A stretch of 64,000 nucleotides of DNA, taken from Streptomyces cellostaticus. Lineage in GTDB: Bacteria > Actinomycetota > Actinomycetes > Streptomycetales > Streptomycetaceae. A program made the translations under genes and the position numbers. The stretch spans positions 1 to 64,000 of the forward strand of contig NZ_KQ948017.1 of the NCBI RefSeq assembly GCF_001513965.1, written 5' to 3'. The notes beneath the pieces are model-generated. The model saw only the letters and a program-made list of their open reading frames with translations. It had not been told where the DNA came from and did no database searches. Shown one piece after another: positions 1-8,826 of the stretch; positions within the stretch are counted from its first letter, which is position 1; each line of letters starts with the position of its first letter.

Positions 1-213
1 ACCCGGAGCGGTTCACAGTCCGGCTCGACATGGATGCGGGCCTGCGGCCGCAGCACAGCGGGCCACTCTCGCCACCAGTCAGGGTCAGACCGGCGCCGGC
101 ATCGCAGTCGGCGGCCTGGTCCTCGCGCACGCTTTGCACACATGGCGCGGTCGGCTGCGGTCGCGGGGCATGGCGGAATCCGCCGTTGTCCTGTGTGCCA
201 TGGCCACAGCAGG

Positions 214-1173
214 ATGACGCTCGTGGAGAACCGGGGGGAGTTGTCACCATACGAAGCCCGTGACGCGGCTGGCTTCATTAAATCGATGCGGCAGCTCAAA
301 GAGCGTTCGGGGCTCACGTATCGCGAGCTACAGGAGCGGGCCGCTGGAAACGGTGACGTTCTGGCACGTAGCACGCTGGCCGACATCTTGCGGCGGACGA
401 GCCTGCCGCGCCCCGACGTGCTGACTGCGTTCGTCCGAGCATGCGGGGACGGACAGCGGGTCGCCGCCTGGCTCGACGCCAGGGACCGGATCGCCGCAGG
501 TGTCACTACCGTGCCTGTCACGGCGCACGGTCCCGGGCCTGAGACCGAGTCCCAACTTCAGACTCAGGATTCCATGGCGTCGCGGCCACGCCGACTCAGG
601 TGGCGCGCGGTCGCGGTCACAGCCATGGTCATGGTTCCACTGTTCGCTTTGGTCGCCTGGTGGTTACTCCCCGACGGCTCCGATGATCGGGGCGCCCCGG
701 CTGCTCCGGCCGCCGCTGCCCGGACTCCCCCCGACGGCTGGGTCACCATCCGCCCGGCCCGTACGCCCGAACTGTGCCTGACCGACGGACGCGACCGCGA
801 CGGGGCCTACGCCCATGCCATCGCCGTCCAGCTTCCGTGCGTCCAAGCCACTGTGCCGCGCACCTACCTCGAACCGGCCGGCGAGGGCCTGTACCGCATC
901 CAATGGCATCATCCCCAGGAGGGGAAAGGATGCCTGACAGTCATGAGCACCGGCCCAGTAAAGGGCATGCTCGAACCCCGCAACGACTGTGCCCAGGCCA
1001 CCCTGTTCCGCCTGGAGCCCACCGCCGCTGACCGCAGGGGATTCAGGCTTCGCCAGGCCAACAGCAGCCAGTGCATCGGCATCGTCGGCAACGACACCGC
1101 CGAGGGGGCTGAAGCAATCGAAGAAAGGTGCACTGGCGCGGCCGATCAGCGATTCCAGATCCGGACTGTCTGA
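214..1173 (+). CDS. Membrane-anchored HTH protein with C-terminal ricin-like lectin domain
   Basis: Predicted 319 aa. Residues about 15-75 read as an Xre-type helix-turn-helix region of the kind common in streptomycete proteins ('SGLTYRELQERA', 'STLADILRR'). A single hydrophobic segment follows at about 130-153. From about 175 to the end there is a ricin-type beta-trefoil-like domain with paired Cys and a closing 'DQRFQI' repeat. The likely layout is a cytoplasmic DNA-binding or adaptor head, one membrane pass, and an extracytoplasmic lectin sensor. ATG 214 was chosen because the upstream in-frame extension is low-complexity Arg-rich sequence. Codon 151 (664-666) is TTA, the rare leucine codon read by the bldA tRNA, so translation may be development-dependent. 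Ligand unknown. Confidence 0.75.
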   Translation: MTLVENRGELSPYEARDAAGFIKSMRQLKERSGLTYRELQERAAGNGDVLARSTLADILRRTSLPRPDVLTAFVRACGDGQRVAAWLDARDRIAAGVTTVPVTAHGPGPETESQLQTQDSMASRPRRLRWRAVAVTAMVMVPLFALVAWWLLPDGSDDRGAPAAPAAAARTPPDGWVTIRPARTPELCLTDGRDRDGAYAHAIAVQLPCVQATVPRTYLEPAGEGLYRIQWHHPQEGKGCLTVMSTGPVKGMLEPRNDCAQATLFRLEPTAADRRGFRLRQANSSQCIGIVGNDTAEGAEAIEERCTGAADQRFQIRTV

Positions 1174-1638
1174 CCGCCCCCAGTGGCCGCACTCCCTTGT
1201 CATATGAGCCTGGGCCGGAGAGGTCGTCCTGGTAGGCGGCATGGTTACCAGGCGATCGGCAACGTGTTGCGACAGTTGCTCCGTGTTAACGAGCAGGACC
1301 CGCCGCAGCATGAGGCGGCCCGCGAACAGGATCTCGTTGAGCGCGTTGATGGCGGAAAGGATCACGGTTCGTCAGCCGGAGATCTCATCGCTGCGATCCG
1401 GGAGACGATCAGACCGCCTGCGGGGACCTTCTCGATTCCGCTGTCACGACTACTCACGCCAGGTGCCGTCCAACCGGCCACACCTACGCGCTACCGCCAT
1501 GACCAGCCCGGACAGGGTCCTGGCATGTCCCGGACTGTCCCGGACAGCCTTTTGCTTCCCTTCGTCATTTCGCACGGACCATCCTCCTTGGGCAACCGGG
1601 ATCTGCCCGGTTACCACTCAGCGATGGGAAGAACTCAC
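1174..1638. other. Gene-poor stretch
   Basis: No convincing gene. Short open frames on both strands lack family motifs and have no good ribosome binding site. It probably holds the promoter of the small secreted protein downstream and possibly decayed sequence. Confidence 0.4.
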
Positions 1639-2001
1639 GTGCGTATTCGTACAGCTCTCGGCGCCGGGCTCGGTGGGGCAGTTCTGACACTCGGGACCGT
1701 GGCCCTCCCCGCCCAGGCCGTTCCCGGCGAAACCGCCCATTCGACACAGGCGTCGATGATCACCGCCGACCCCTGCCCGAACGGTGGAAGCTACTGGGCC
1801 GACTGGGCCGGCGGCAGGGGCCGCGGGCACTACAAGTGCGAGGGCTTCCGGGTCCGCCTCGGCATCCACTGCACGGACGGCCACTCCTACTGGAGCGGCG
1901 GTCCTGGCCAGCCCTACACAACCTGGCGGCTGAACTACAACAGGGTGGAATGCCCGACGGGCTACAGCACGACCGGCACCCCGAGTCTCTACGTGCGCTA
2001 G
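1639..2001 (+). CDS. Small secreted hypothetical protein
   Basis: Predicted 120 aa. The GTG at 1639 is preferred over ATG 1624 because GGGAAG lies 7 nt upstream of it and the product then begins 'MRIRTALG', a classic short basic n-region. A hydrophobic h-region ends near 'ALPAQA', a Sec signal peptide with an AxA-type cleavage site at about residue 27. The mature part is rich in Gly, Trp and Tyr with four Cys, suggesting two disulfides in a compact extracellular domain. I recognise no family, so the function is unknown. A strong hairpin directly follows the stop codon. Confidence 0.65.
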   Translation: MRIRTALGAGLGGAVLTLGTVALPAQAVPGETAHSTQASMITADPCPNGGSYWADWAGGRGRGHYKCEGFRVRLGIHCTDGHSYWSGGPGQPYTTWRLNYNRVECPTGYSTTGTPSLYVR

Positions 2002-2032
2002 CACGACACAATCCTGCAAGCAGACACCTGAC

Positions 2033-2064
2033 CGGGCCCGGTGCCTACCACGGTACCGGGCCCG
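2033..2064 (+). terminator. GC-rich hairpin after the secreted protein gene
   Basis: Two 13-nt arms (2033-2045 and 2052-2064) pair with one mismatch around a 6-nt loop. It starts 31 nt after the stop codon. There is no U-tract, which is usual for streptomycete terminators. Confidence 0.7.
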
Positions 2065-2367
2065 TCCTGCGCGCCGTAGCCGATATCTGTCGAACGCGCT
2101 CATCGGACTGATCAGAATGGGCTGCCTCTCGGGAGCACCCCACGCGTCCAACTACTGGTCGAGCCCGGCGAGACGGCACGGTCACGGGCGCTGTCCAGTC
2201 CGCACCGCGCGAGGGAGTTCGCTGCCCGGCACCCCGTCGCGTACGTGGCCTTCTACGTCCCCTGGCGTACCCGAGGCCGGCACCCCCGATCTGCGGCCGT
2301 GTCCGTAGGGAGCGTCGCCAGGTCATCCTGCAGGCGCTCGCCGACGAACGGTGAACCGAGGGTGCGG

Positions 2368-2577
2368 TCAGCAGCGCAGGCCGACGATGCCCCAGCCGCG
2401 GCGCTCTGCCTCCGTGACCGCCTCTCCCCAGTCGGTGAGGAGGTTGGCAAACGATTCAAAAGTCGTGATCCATCCATCGGGCTCCGCGGCGTGCTGGGTG
2501 AACGGCTCGCGCGGAACGTCCAGTTGGGGTGCCGCCTGCCGCCACCAACCGGCGATCAGCGGCACCTGATCGGGCGG
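2368..2577 (-). pseudogene. C-terminal fragment of an unidentified protein
   Basis: On the minus strand the reading frame here has natural protein composition ('LIAGWWRQAAPQLD', 'WITTFESFANLLTDWG', 'RRGWGIVGLRC') and ends in a normal stop at 2368. Upstream of about 2580 the same frame is only the antisense of the next gene. It looks like the tail of a gene whose 5' part was removed, possibly when the neighbouring plus-strand gene arrived. I cannot name the family, and no start codon with a ribosome binding site is visible. Confidence 0.4.
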
Positions 2578-2670
2578 ACACCATCGTCGCGTCCCCCGGT
2601 GTCTGCCTCGGCCTGACGGGCCCAGGACCCCTCCCCGTCGGTCACGACCAGCACAGTAGGGTGTTCTTGC

Positions 2671-3907
2671 GTGACAACACGTAACCGCAGCACACGATGT
2701 ACTCGTTCCCTTCTTGCGGCGCTCGCCTCGCTGGCCGCGATGGCGTTCACCCTCGTCGTGGCGCCATCGGCGGCGGCCGAGCCCGACACCATGGCGGGTC
2801 CGCTGACGGCCACCCCGCCGAAGGAGTACCGCGAGTACAAGCTCGGCATCGACCGCGCGATCGACTACGACAACTACGGCGCCAGGATCCGGGCCGTCGA
2901 GAGGAGCGGCGCCGTCACCACGAACGGCCCGCTCGGGGTGGCCCTGTCGGGCCAGCACTCCGGACGGCCCCTGTGTCACACCACGGGGATCAACGGCACG
3001 TTCCTGTACAACGGCTTCTGCTGGGACAAGGGCGACGACACGTCCGACGGCGGCTGGACCCCGCAGGGACTCACCGCGTCGCACGACGCCGACCCCGGCG
3101 GCACCTACTCCGGCCACCACCTGTACGTGGCGTCGTGGCACTACGACGCCAACAAGTTCGCCCGGATCTCCATCGTCAACTCCACCGGCACGCAGTGGAC
3201 TTACGGCCACGTCCTGCTGGTCGAGCCGACGGGGGACGAGAAGCACCCGAACTTCCAGCCGGTCAAGGGGACCCACGCCGACGGCGCGGTCTGGTACGGC
3301 AACAAACTGTTCATCGCCAACGGCAATCAGCTTCAGGTCTACGACTTCCAGCACATCTGGAAGATGCAGCAGATCTCCGAGCGGGTCGGCATCGAGAACG
3401 GCGTCTCGTCGGCCAAGTACCACCAGTGGGCACTGCCCATGGTGGGCGAGTACCACATCGGCGACCGCGCCGCCGCTCCGGGGTATTGCCCCGCGCCCCA
3501 CGAGACGGGGCGCGCCTGCCTGAGCTCCCTGAGCCTGGACCGCAGCGGAGGCGTGGCCCATCTCGTGTCGGGCGAGTACTACAGCCACGGACGCGCCCCG
3601 GACGCCCATCTGGCGCGCTGGCCCCTGAACCCCGCCACCGACCTGCCGAAGACCGACAACGGCGACACCGTGGGTACGACCACCGCGGACGGCGGCTTCA
3701 GGGCGCCGGTGCGGCAGTTGCAGGGCGTCGCCACCGACGGGACCCGTCGACGAGAAGTGGTGGTACGACAGCGCCGCCAGGACGCTGCGGAACGTCTACT
3801 CGGGCAAGTGCCTCGGCCTCGGCGCCACCGCGACGAAGGGCACCCAGCTGATCCAGTACAGGTGCAACGGCAAGCCGGACGAGAGCTGGGAGCAGATTCC
3901 CCGCTGA
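2671..3907 (+). pseudogene. Secreted protein with ricin-type C-terminus, frameshifted
   Basis: GTG start. The N-terminal signal peptide ends near 'VVAPSAAAEP'. The body (to about residue 355) contains Trp/Tyr/Gly-rich beta-propeller-like repeats ('GNKLFIANGNQLQVYD', 'GVATDGT'). After the run CCC at 3743-3745 the frame breaks. Dropping one base restores 'DEKWWYDSAARTLRN' and then 'GKCLGLGATATKGTQL', a ricin-type lectin repeat ending at the TGA 3905-3907. Without the correction, translation continues in Arg-rich nonsense to 3912. The original gene coded for about 410 residues. This is either a sequencing error in a homopolymer or a recent inactivation; the good quality of the downstream frame favours a recent event. 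Confidence 0.75.
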
Positions 3908-4002
3908 GGTGAACTCCCGCCGTGCAACAGCTGACGACCGCGGTGCCCCTGGCAGCCGGGGTGTGGCGATGTCGTGCACATGGGCGCTCGAGACAGCCTG
4001 GC

Positions 4003-4344
4003 TCAGTCTCTCGTTGCCTTGGGGTGCCAGTCAGCGGCCCATGCATCGAGTGGGGCAAGACGCCCGAGGAGGGCAGTGCCCTGTCCGGTGAGTACGTAGC
4101 CCTCGCCGGTGTGCTCGACGAGGTCGGCCTCTCCGAGCTCACGGAGCCTTTCCGTCAGGACACTTGAAGAAACGCCGCCGCATCGCTGCTGGAGCTGCCG
4201 GAAGGTCGGAGCGGAACCGTCCCGCAGCTCCCACAGGACGCGCAGGACCCAGCGCCGGCCCAGGAGGTCGAGGAGTGCCATGATCGGGCGCCCGGTGTGT
4301 GAGCCGCGGACCGGGCGGCCCGGGAGGGGCGTTGACTGCTTCAT
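4003..4344 (-). CDS. HxlR-family transcriptional regulator
   Basis: Predicted 113 aa, the usual length for the family. The start is ATG 4344, with GGAAAGGGAAG just upstream. The winged-helix core is clear: 'LLDLLGRRWVLRVLWEL' is the family signature, followed by 'FRQLQQRCGGVSSSVLTERLREL' (broken here at its natural length) and a wing leading to 'EGYVLTGQGTALL'. HxlR proteins respond to reactive electrophiles or redox signals and usually control a divergent enzyme. Here only 39 bp separate it from the divergent carboxymuconolactone-decarboxylase-like gene, which is its likely target. It lacks the conserved N-terminal Cys of aldehyde-sensing HxlR members. Confidence 0.85.
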   Translation of the reverse strand: MKQSTPLPGRPVRGSHTGRPIMALLDLLGRRWVLRVLWELRDGSAPTFRQLQQRCGGVSSSVLTERLRELGEADLVEHTGEGYVLTGQGTALLGRLAPLDAWAADWHPKATRD

Positions 4345-4383
4345 CTGCTTCCCTTTCCGAAGCGCCGACACTACCATCCCGCC
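4345..4383. promoter_or_regulatory. Divergent promoter/operator of HxlR and the CMD-like gene
   Basis: This 39-bp gap between two divergent starts must hold both translation start regions and probably the HxlR operator. The short spacing implies overlapping promoters or a leaderless transcript. Confidence 0.4.
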
Positions 4384-4947
4384 ATGCCTCTCAATTCGAA
4401 GCAACCGCGCATCGAGCCCCTCACGCCGCCCTACGCCGAGGATGCCGATGCAGCACTTGAGCTCCTCGGGCACGCACCGATCCAGCTGTTCAGGGTGTGG
4501 GCCCGCCGGCCCGAGCTCGCCCGTGGCATCGCGGGCTGGGGGCGCTACTACTTCTCGAGGAGTTCAGCTCTCACCATCCGTCAGCGGGAGTTGGTCATCG
4601 ACCGGACGACTGCGCTGTGCGGCGCCGACTACGAGTGGGGCGTACACGTCGCAGGCTTCGCCGAGAAGGCGGAGCTCAACCCCGGACAGCTCACTTCGCT
4701 GGCCTTCGGACGCCCGGACGACGACTGCTGGGAAGCGGCCGACCGAGCCGTACTCGAAGCGGTCGACGAACTCCATGCGACCTTCGATCTCTCCGACGAG
4801 ACCTGGGCGACCCTGACCGCAGCCGTCGGCGACGACGCAGCCCTCGATCTGGTCATGGTCTGCGGGTGGTACCACGCCATCTCCTTCGCGGTGAGGGCGC
4901 TGCGTCTGCCTCTGGAGCCCGGCACCGTGCCGATTACCGCGGCGTGA
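4384..4947 (+). CDS. Carboxymuconolactone decarboxylase-like (AhpD-type) protein
   Basis: Predicted 187 aa. The middle part 'LTIRQRELVIDRTTALCGADYEWGVH' (split here: Cys79, Glu84, His88) matches the CMD/AhpD fold. It has the single-Cys variant in which C-x4-E-x3-H replaces the redox CxxC pair. Such proteins act as decarboxylases or hydroperoxide reductase partners. The single Cys argues against a full AhpD disulfide mechanism. It is divergent from an HxlR regulator, which suggests induction by a redox-active or aromatic compound. Confidence 0.8.
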   Translation: MPLNSKQPRIEPLTPPYAEDADAALELLGHAPIQLFRVWARRPELARGIAGWGRYYFSRSSALTIRQRELVIDRTTALCGADYEWGVHVAGFAEKAELNPGQLTSLAFGRPDDDCWEAADRAVLEAVDELHATFDLSDETWATLTAAVGDDAALDLVMVCGWYHAISFAVRALRLPLEPGTVPITAA

Positions 4948-5113
4948 CCACCGCCGTCACTCCCGCAGGCGCAGGGCACCTTGCGTCTGGAGATGGACAG
5001 GCGACGCCTTGGTCTCGGCCTGCCGGTCAGCATGCCTCGCCCCCCGTACGTCGGCGAGGACCGACTGCCAATCCATGACACGGCCACTCCATGCCCTCTG
5101 AACAGGCCGGTCG

Positions 5114-5449
5114 TCAGGCGGTTACGGCTCCCACCCAGCCGCCGTCAATGACGAGGTCCCGGCCATTGACGTAGGCCGTGTCGGAGGAGACGTGGAACGC
5201 CACGGCCGCCGCGCCCCCTCGTGGGGCGAATGCGGCGGCGTCCACCCGGGCGGGGGGGCGGCCGTTGACGACGACGGCGCCTTCGGTGACGAGGCGGCGC
5301 ACGGTCGCCGGGCCCATGCCGCCGGTGCCGCCGGTGCCGCCGGTGCCGCCGGTGCCGCCGGTGCCGCCGGTGCCGCCGGTGCCGCCGGTGCCGCCGGTGC
5401 CGCCGGTGCCGCCGGTGCCGCGAACGGTCTACTCGGTGAAGCAGTTCAT
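5114..5449 (-). pseudogene. Short-chain dehydrogenase/reductase, decayed, with expanded glycine-loop repeat
   Basis: ATG 5449 overlaps the stop of the upstream hydrolase as ATGA, so this was once a translationally coupled operon gene. It reads 'MNCFTE', then a TAG stop at 5429-5431, then in the same frame 'TVRG', eleven copies of Thr-Gly-Gly, and 'MGPATVRRLVTEGAVVVNGR'. A short linker follows, then the typical SDR C-terminus 'YVNGRDLVIDGGW'. The normal glycine-rich cofactor loop TGGTGGMG has therefore expanded from two to eleven TGG units. The catalytic Ser-Tyr-Lys core (roughly 150 residues) is missing. Three separate lesions make it a pseudogene. Confidence 0.8.
5318..5416. repeat. 9-bp tandem repeat, 11 perfect copies
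   Basis: The unit GCCGCCGGT repeats eleven times without error and reads as Thr-Gly-Gly on the minus strand. It lies exactly at the Rossmann glycine loop of the SDR pseudogene. This suggests slippage from a pre-existing two-unit motif rather than an inserted repeat. Confidence 0.95.
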
Positions 5450-6438
5450 GCCTGTGCTCCCGTCAGTGCGCGCCTGATGTGGTCGCTGACGTGGGGCAGC
5501 CAGTCGGGCCGTGCGTTGCCGAGGAGGTGATCACCGTGCGGGACGGACAGGTAGGTGCCGTGCGGCGCCAGACGGGCCAGCGGCTCGCCGTTCGTCACGC
5601 CGGGAATGACGTCCTGGCCTCCGTCCACGACCAGCAGCGGGGAGGCGATGCGGGGCGCCAGGGCGGAAAGGTCCACGTGGCCGGCGAACGCGCGGGCGGC
5701 GTCGGCCCCTCCGGTGCGACGGACCATGATGTCCCGCACCGGTGGGGGCAGTTCCTCCCAGTCGAGACGGAAGGGACCGCTGACGGTCGCGACCGCCGCC
5801 ACGCGCGGCTCCAGCGCCGCGGTCCGGGCCGCGAAATAGCCGCCCAGGCTGAGGCCGACGAGTCCGATGCGTGCGACGCCGAGGGCGTCGACGACCCGGC
5901 CGACAACCTGCTCGTAGTCCGGCCTGAGGGTCGTCGTGGCCGCGAGCACGCCCTGTCCGGGGCCGTCCATCGCGAACACGGCCAGCCCTCTGGCCAGCAG
6001 CGCGGACACCAGATCGAGGAACTCCTCCTTGGCCGAGTCCAGGCCGGGGACGACGACCACGGTGCCGGGCGCGTCGGCGGGGCCGCGCAGCCAGCCGGTG
6101 AATCCCTCGCCGCTCACGTGCCGCGCACCGGCATCCAGCACGGTGAGCGCTCTGCTCAGGGCGTGGTCCGCCTCGACGGCGGCACGATGTGCCTCCGCGT
6201 ATGGCGCGAGCGTGGCGAGGTGGAACCATCGGGCCGCCATCAGCAGGTGCTCACCGGCGGAGACGGGCGATCCGGCGTTCTCCGCGCGGTCCACATAGGC
6301 GCGTCCGGTGCGTAGGAAGGACGGTCCCCAGTCGGCGACGGAGGTGAGGCCATCGGTGACGTGCCGGTACTCGTGGGGGTCGACGCCCGCGCCGGTGGCG
6401 CGTGTCCACTGGGCTACGGCGAACTCGGCTGCGCTCAT
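5446..6438 (-). CDS. Alpha/beta hydrolase (FrsA/DUF1100-like esterase)
   Basis: Predicted 330 aa. A helical N-terminal lid domain (about 1-115) precedes a hydrolase core. The nucleophile elbow is 'GLSLGG' (Ser197), an oxyanion-type stretch is 'VVPGLDSAKEEF', the acid is probably in 'VVDGGQDV', and the catalytic His is in 'PHGDHLLGN'. This layout fits the FrsA/DUF1100 group of carboxylesterases and C-C hydrolases, which act on acylated or 1,3-diketone-type small molecules. ATGA overlaps with the quinone-reductase-like gene upstream and the SDR pseudogene downstream place it in a catabolic or detoxification operon. Confidence 0.85.
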   Translation of the reverse strand: MSAAEFAVAQWTRATGAGVDPHEYRHVTDGLTSVADWGPSFLRTGRAYVDRAENAGSPVSAGEHLLMAARWFHLATLAPYAEAHRAAVEADHALSRALTVLDAGARHVSGEGFTGWLRGPADAPGTVVVVPGLDSAKEEFLDLVSALLARGLAVFAMDGPGQGVLAATTTLRPDYEQVVGRVVDALGVARIGLVGLSLGGYFAARTAALEPRVAAVATVSGPFRLDWEELPPPVRDIMVRRTGGADAARAFAGHVDLSALAPRIASPLLVVDGGQDVIPGVTNGEPLARLAPHGTYLSVPHGDHLLGNARPDWLPHVSDHIRRALTGAQA

Positions 6439-7355
6439 CGTGCTCCTCCCGTCAGCAGGACGGCCTTGCCGCGTATCCGGCGCTCTCGCAGGTCGACCAG
6501 TGTGTCGGCGGTATCTGTCCAGTCGGCGATCCGGCCGATCTCCGGGTGCAGCCGCCCCTGTTCCACGAGGCGCACCAGTGCCGCGAGATCGGCGCCGTAG
6601 GGGGCGTCGGCGTAGTGGAAGTGCTGGATCGTGACGCGCTCGGGCCCGCCCAGCAACTGGAAGAAGTCGAGGGTCACCGGGGTGCGGCTCGCCTGGCCGA
6701 ACCAGACGAGGGTGCCGCCCGGGCGCACCTTGGACAGGGCGACCGGCAGATCCGGACCACCCGTGGACTCCAGCACCACATCGAACGGTCCCTGAGCCGC
6801 CGCGACCTCGTGCACCACCTGCGCACCCAGCTCCGCGAGCCGCTCGCCGCGCACTGGCGTTGCCGTCACCGCGGTCAGTTCGGCTCCGGCCCCAACGGCC
6901 AGCTCGGTGACGTAGTGGCCGACCCCGCCCGAGGCTCCGGTCAGCAGCACCCGTCGGCCGGCCAGGGAACCGGCCGTACGCAGCAGCCGCAGGGCGGTGA
7001 TGCCGGCCAGGGGCAGGGCCGCCGCCCGTGCGCTGTCGATGCTGTCCGGGAGGACCGCGAGAGAGTGCGTGGGCACGGCGGCGTACTCGGCCCAGCCGCC
7101 CTGTGCCGGATGCCCGACCACTCGGGTGCCGGTGCCGGGGCCCGAACCGTCGGCTGCCGCCTGGACAACGAGCCCCGCGACGTCCTTGCCGGGCAGCAAA
7201 CCCGGCCGGGGCTGTTCGAGGAGGAACGTCTCGCCTCTGTTCGGCGCGAACGCCTCGACCTTGATCAGTGCCTCACCGGGCTCCGGGACGGGCTGGGGGA
7301 CCTCGGCGAAGGCGACCGGACGTGCCGCCTCCCCCGTGGGAATCAGTCTTTGCAT
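6435..7355 (-). CDS. Zinc-independent quinone oxidoreductase-like MDR protein
   Basis: Predicted 306 aa from ATG 7355. N-terminal GroES-like domain ('EALIKVEAFAPNRGE', 'PGKDVAGLVV'), then a Rossmann domain with 'LLTGASGGVGHYVTELA' as the NADP-binding AxxGxVG-type loop. No catalytic or structural zinc Cys is seen, so it belongs with the quinone/enoyl reductases rather than alcohol dehydrogenases. It would reduce electrophilic enones or quinones with NADPH. It is the first gene of the coupled set with the esterase and the SDR remnant; a MerR gene lies 149 bp upstream on the same strand. Confidence 0.85.
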   Translation of the reverse strand: MQRLIPTGEAARPVAFAEVPQPVPEPGEALIKVEAFAPNRGETFLLEQPRPGLLPGKDVAGLVVQAAADGSGPGTGTRVVGHPAQGGWAEYAAVPTHSLAVLPDSIDSARAAALPLAGITALRLLRTAGSLAGRRVLLTGASGGVGHYVTELAVGAGAELTAVTATPVRGERLAELGAQVVHEVAAAQGPFDVVLESTGGPDLPVALSKVRPGGTLVWFGQASRTPVTLDFFQLLGGPERVTIQHFHYADAPYGADLAALVRLVEQGRLHPEIGRIADWTDTADTLVDLRERRIRGKAVLLTGGAR

Positions 7356-7503
7356 GCCGAGGATGCAACCCCCACAGCCGCCCCGCGATCCAACAACGAA
7401 CCGGCACAGCCGACAACTGTTGGTTGTCACCTATGGTGGGAGCCGAGGATCGAAGCCTGTCCCACACGGCTGCAAGCGCTGAGACACGGCATGCACGACA
7501 ACC

Positions 7504-7896
7504 TCAGGGCGTGGCCGTGGCATGGGGAGCGGTGGCAGCCACGGCGTCCGCGGTCTCGGCGGTGGTGATGGTCTGCTGCAGGATGTCCCGGGCCGCAGCG
7601 ATCTCGGCCGATCGTTCGTCAAGGGCACGCAGTTGGGCTCGGAGCGCGTCCAGCACGCCGGGACACGGCACCACGACACCCTCGGCCTCGGTGCAAGGGA
7701 GTACCTGGCGGATGACGCGAGTCGGCAGCCCTGCCGCAAGGAGGGCGCGGATCCGCCGGACCGTCGCGCAGGCTGTCTCGTCGTACGTCCTGTACCCATT
7801 GGGCCGGCGCTCGGACCGGAGCAGCCCCACCCGCTCGTAGTAGCGCAGCAGGCGTTCGCTGGTCCCGGTCCGCTCGGCCAGTTCTCCGATGAGCAC
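7504..7896 (-). CDS. MerR-family transcriptional regulator
   Basis: Predicted 130 aa from GTG 7896, chosen because GGGGAG lies 5 nt upstream; an ATG 42 nt further out has no such site. The N-terminus is a textbook MerR HTH ('IGELAERTGTSERLLRYYERVGLL', broken at residue 24 in the family pattern) with the wing 'NGYRTYDE'. A coiled-coil dimer helix ('LRAQLRALDERSAEIAAARD') follows. There are two Cys in the effector part ('VLPCTEAEG', 'VPCPGVLDAL'), which could sense electrophiles or metal. It likely controls the downstream reductase operon, the divergent amidohydrolase, or both. Confidence 0.88.
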   Translation of the reverse strand: MLIGELAERTGTSERLLRYYERVGLLRSERRPNGYRTYDETACATVRRIRALLAAGLPTRVIRQVLPCTEAEGVVVPCPGVLDALRAQLRALDERSAEIAAARDILQQTITTAETADAVAATAPHATATP

Positions 7897-7997
7897 GTCC
7901 GCTCCCCTACCTCGCGCTTGACCTTCCAACGGTGTCAAGGAGCAACAGTAGGCGCGCCCACCGCATTCCAGCGGCCCGCTCTCCCACGGAGGAACCG

Positions 7998-8786
7998 ATG
8001 ATCATCGATGCACACAGCCATGTCCACGACCCGGTGGACCGCCACCTCGCCGACCTGGACACCGCGGGCGTGGACCGTACGGTGCTCTTCGGCACCCGCC
8101 CGCACCCGGAACGGGCCGTCGATCTTGCCTCCCTGCGCCGCGAGATGAAGGTCCTCGACCATGCCCTGGCAGGCAGTGGGAACAGCATCGACGGCTACCG
8201 CACCGCCTGGCGGGAGTTGGACGAGGCCCTGACCGCGCACCCGGACCGGTTCATCGGCTTCGGCAGCGTGCCGCTCGATCTGCCCGAGCAGGACGTTGCC
8301 GCCGTCATCGAACGCGAGGTGGTCGGACGCGGGTTGCGCGGTATCGGGGAACTCACGCCACCGCCGGGCCAGGCCGCACGGATCGAGCCCGTGCTCCGGG
8401 CCGCACACGACCACGGCGCACTCCCCGTAGTCGTGCACGGCTTCGCCCCCACCACCGCGGAAGACCTGCGCACGCTGTCTCGTCTCGCCGCGCGCTACCC
8501 GGCGGTTCCGCTGGTCGTCAGCCAGCTCGGCGGATCGAACTGGATGGAGGCCGTCGAACTCGTGCGGGACACACCGAGCATGTACCTGGAACTGTCGACG
8601 GCCAACATCATCTTTTCTGTGCGGTTGGCGATCCAGGAGATTCCCGAGCGCACGTTGTTCGGCTCGGACGCCCCCTACGGCGATCCGGTGCTCGCCCGTA
8701 CCACCATCGAACGCGTCACCCCTCCTGGTGAGGTGCGTGACCGAGTGCTCGGAGGGAACCTCGGACGGCTTCTGGGCATCCTCTGA
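7998..8786 (+). CDS. Amidohydrolase family (amidohydrolase_2) metal-dependent hydrolase
   Basis: Predicted 262 aa. ATG 7998 follows the strong site GGAGG. It opens with 'MIIDAHSHVHD', giving the metal ligands His6 and His8. Later come 'VVVHGFAP' (third His) and 'LFGSDAPYGDP' (the conserved Asp). The TIM-barrel amidohydrolase_2 family contains decarboxylases and lactonases of aromatic or cyclic acids. It is divergent from the MerR gene, so co-regulation is plausible. The exact substrate cannot be read from the sequence. Confidence 0.85.
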   Translation: MIIDAHSHVHDPVDRHLADLDTAGVDRTVLFGTRPHPERAVDLASLRREMKVLDHALAGSGNSIDGYRTAWRELDEALTAHPDRFIGFGSVPLDLPEQDVAAVIEREVVGRGLRGIGELTPPPGQAARIEPVLRAAHDHGALPVVVHGFAPTTAEDLRTLSRLAARYPAVPLVVSQLGGSNWMEAVELVRDTPSMYLELSTANIIFSVRLAIQEIPERTLFGSDAPYGDPVLARTTIERVTPPGEVRDRVLGGNLGRLLGIL

Positions 8787-8826
8787 ACCGGCACCATCCA
8801 CCGGCATGGCGGGCAGGATTGCGGTT

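Noticed and set aside
2368..3609. Long minus-strand open frame across the frameshifted secreted protein gene
   Set aside because: Above about 2580 it is only the antisense of a clear secreted protein; only the C-terminal piece is protein-like.
5318..5416. Repeat array considered as CRISPR
   Set aside because: Units are 9 bp, contiguous and without spacers.
5178..5477. Apparent Pro-Pro-Val repeat protein on the plus strand
   Set aside because: It is the antisense reading of the Thr-Gly-Gly repeat in the SDR pseudogene; the minus frame has real homology on both sides.
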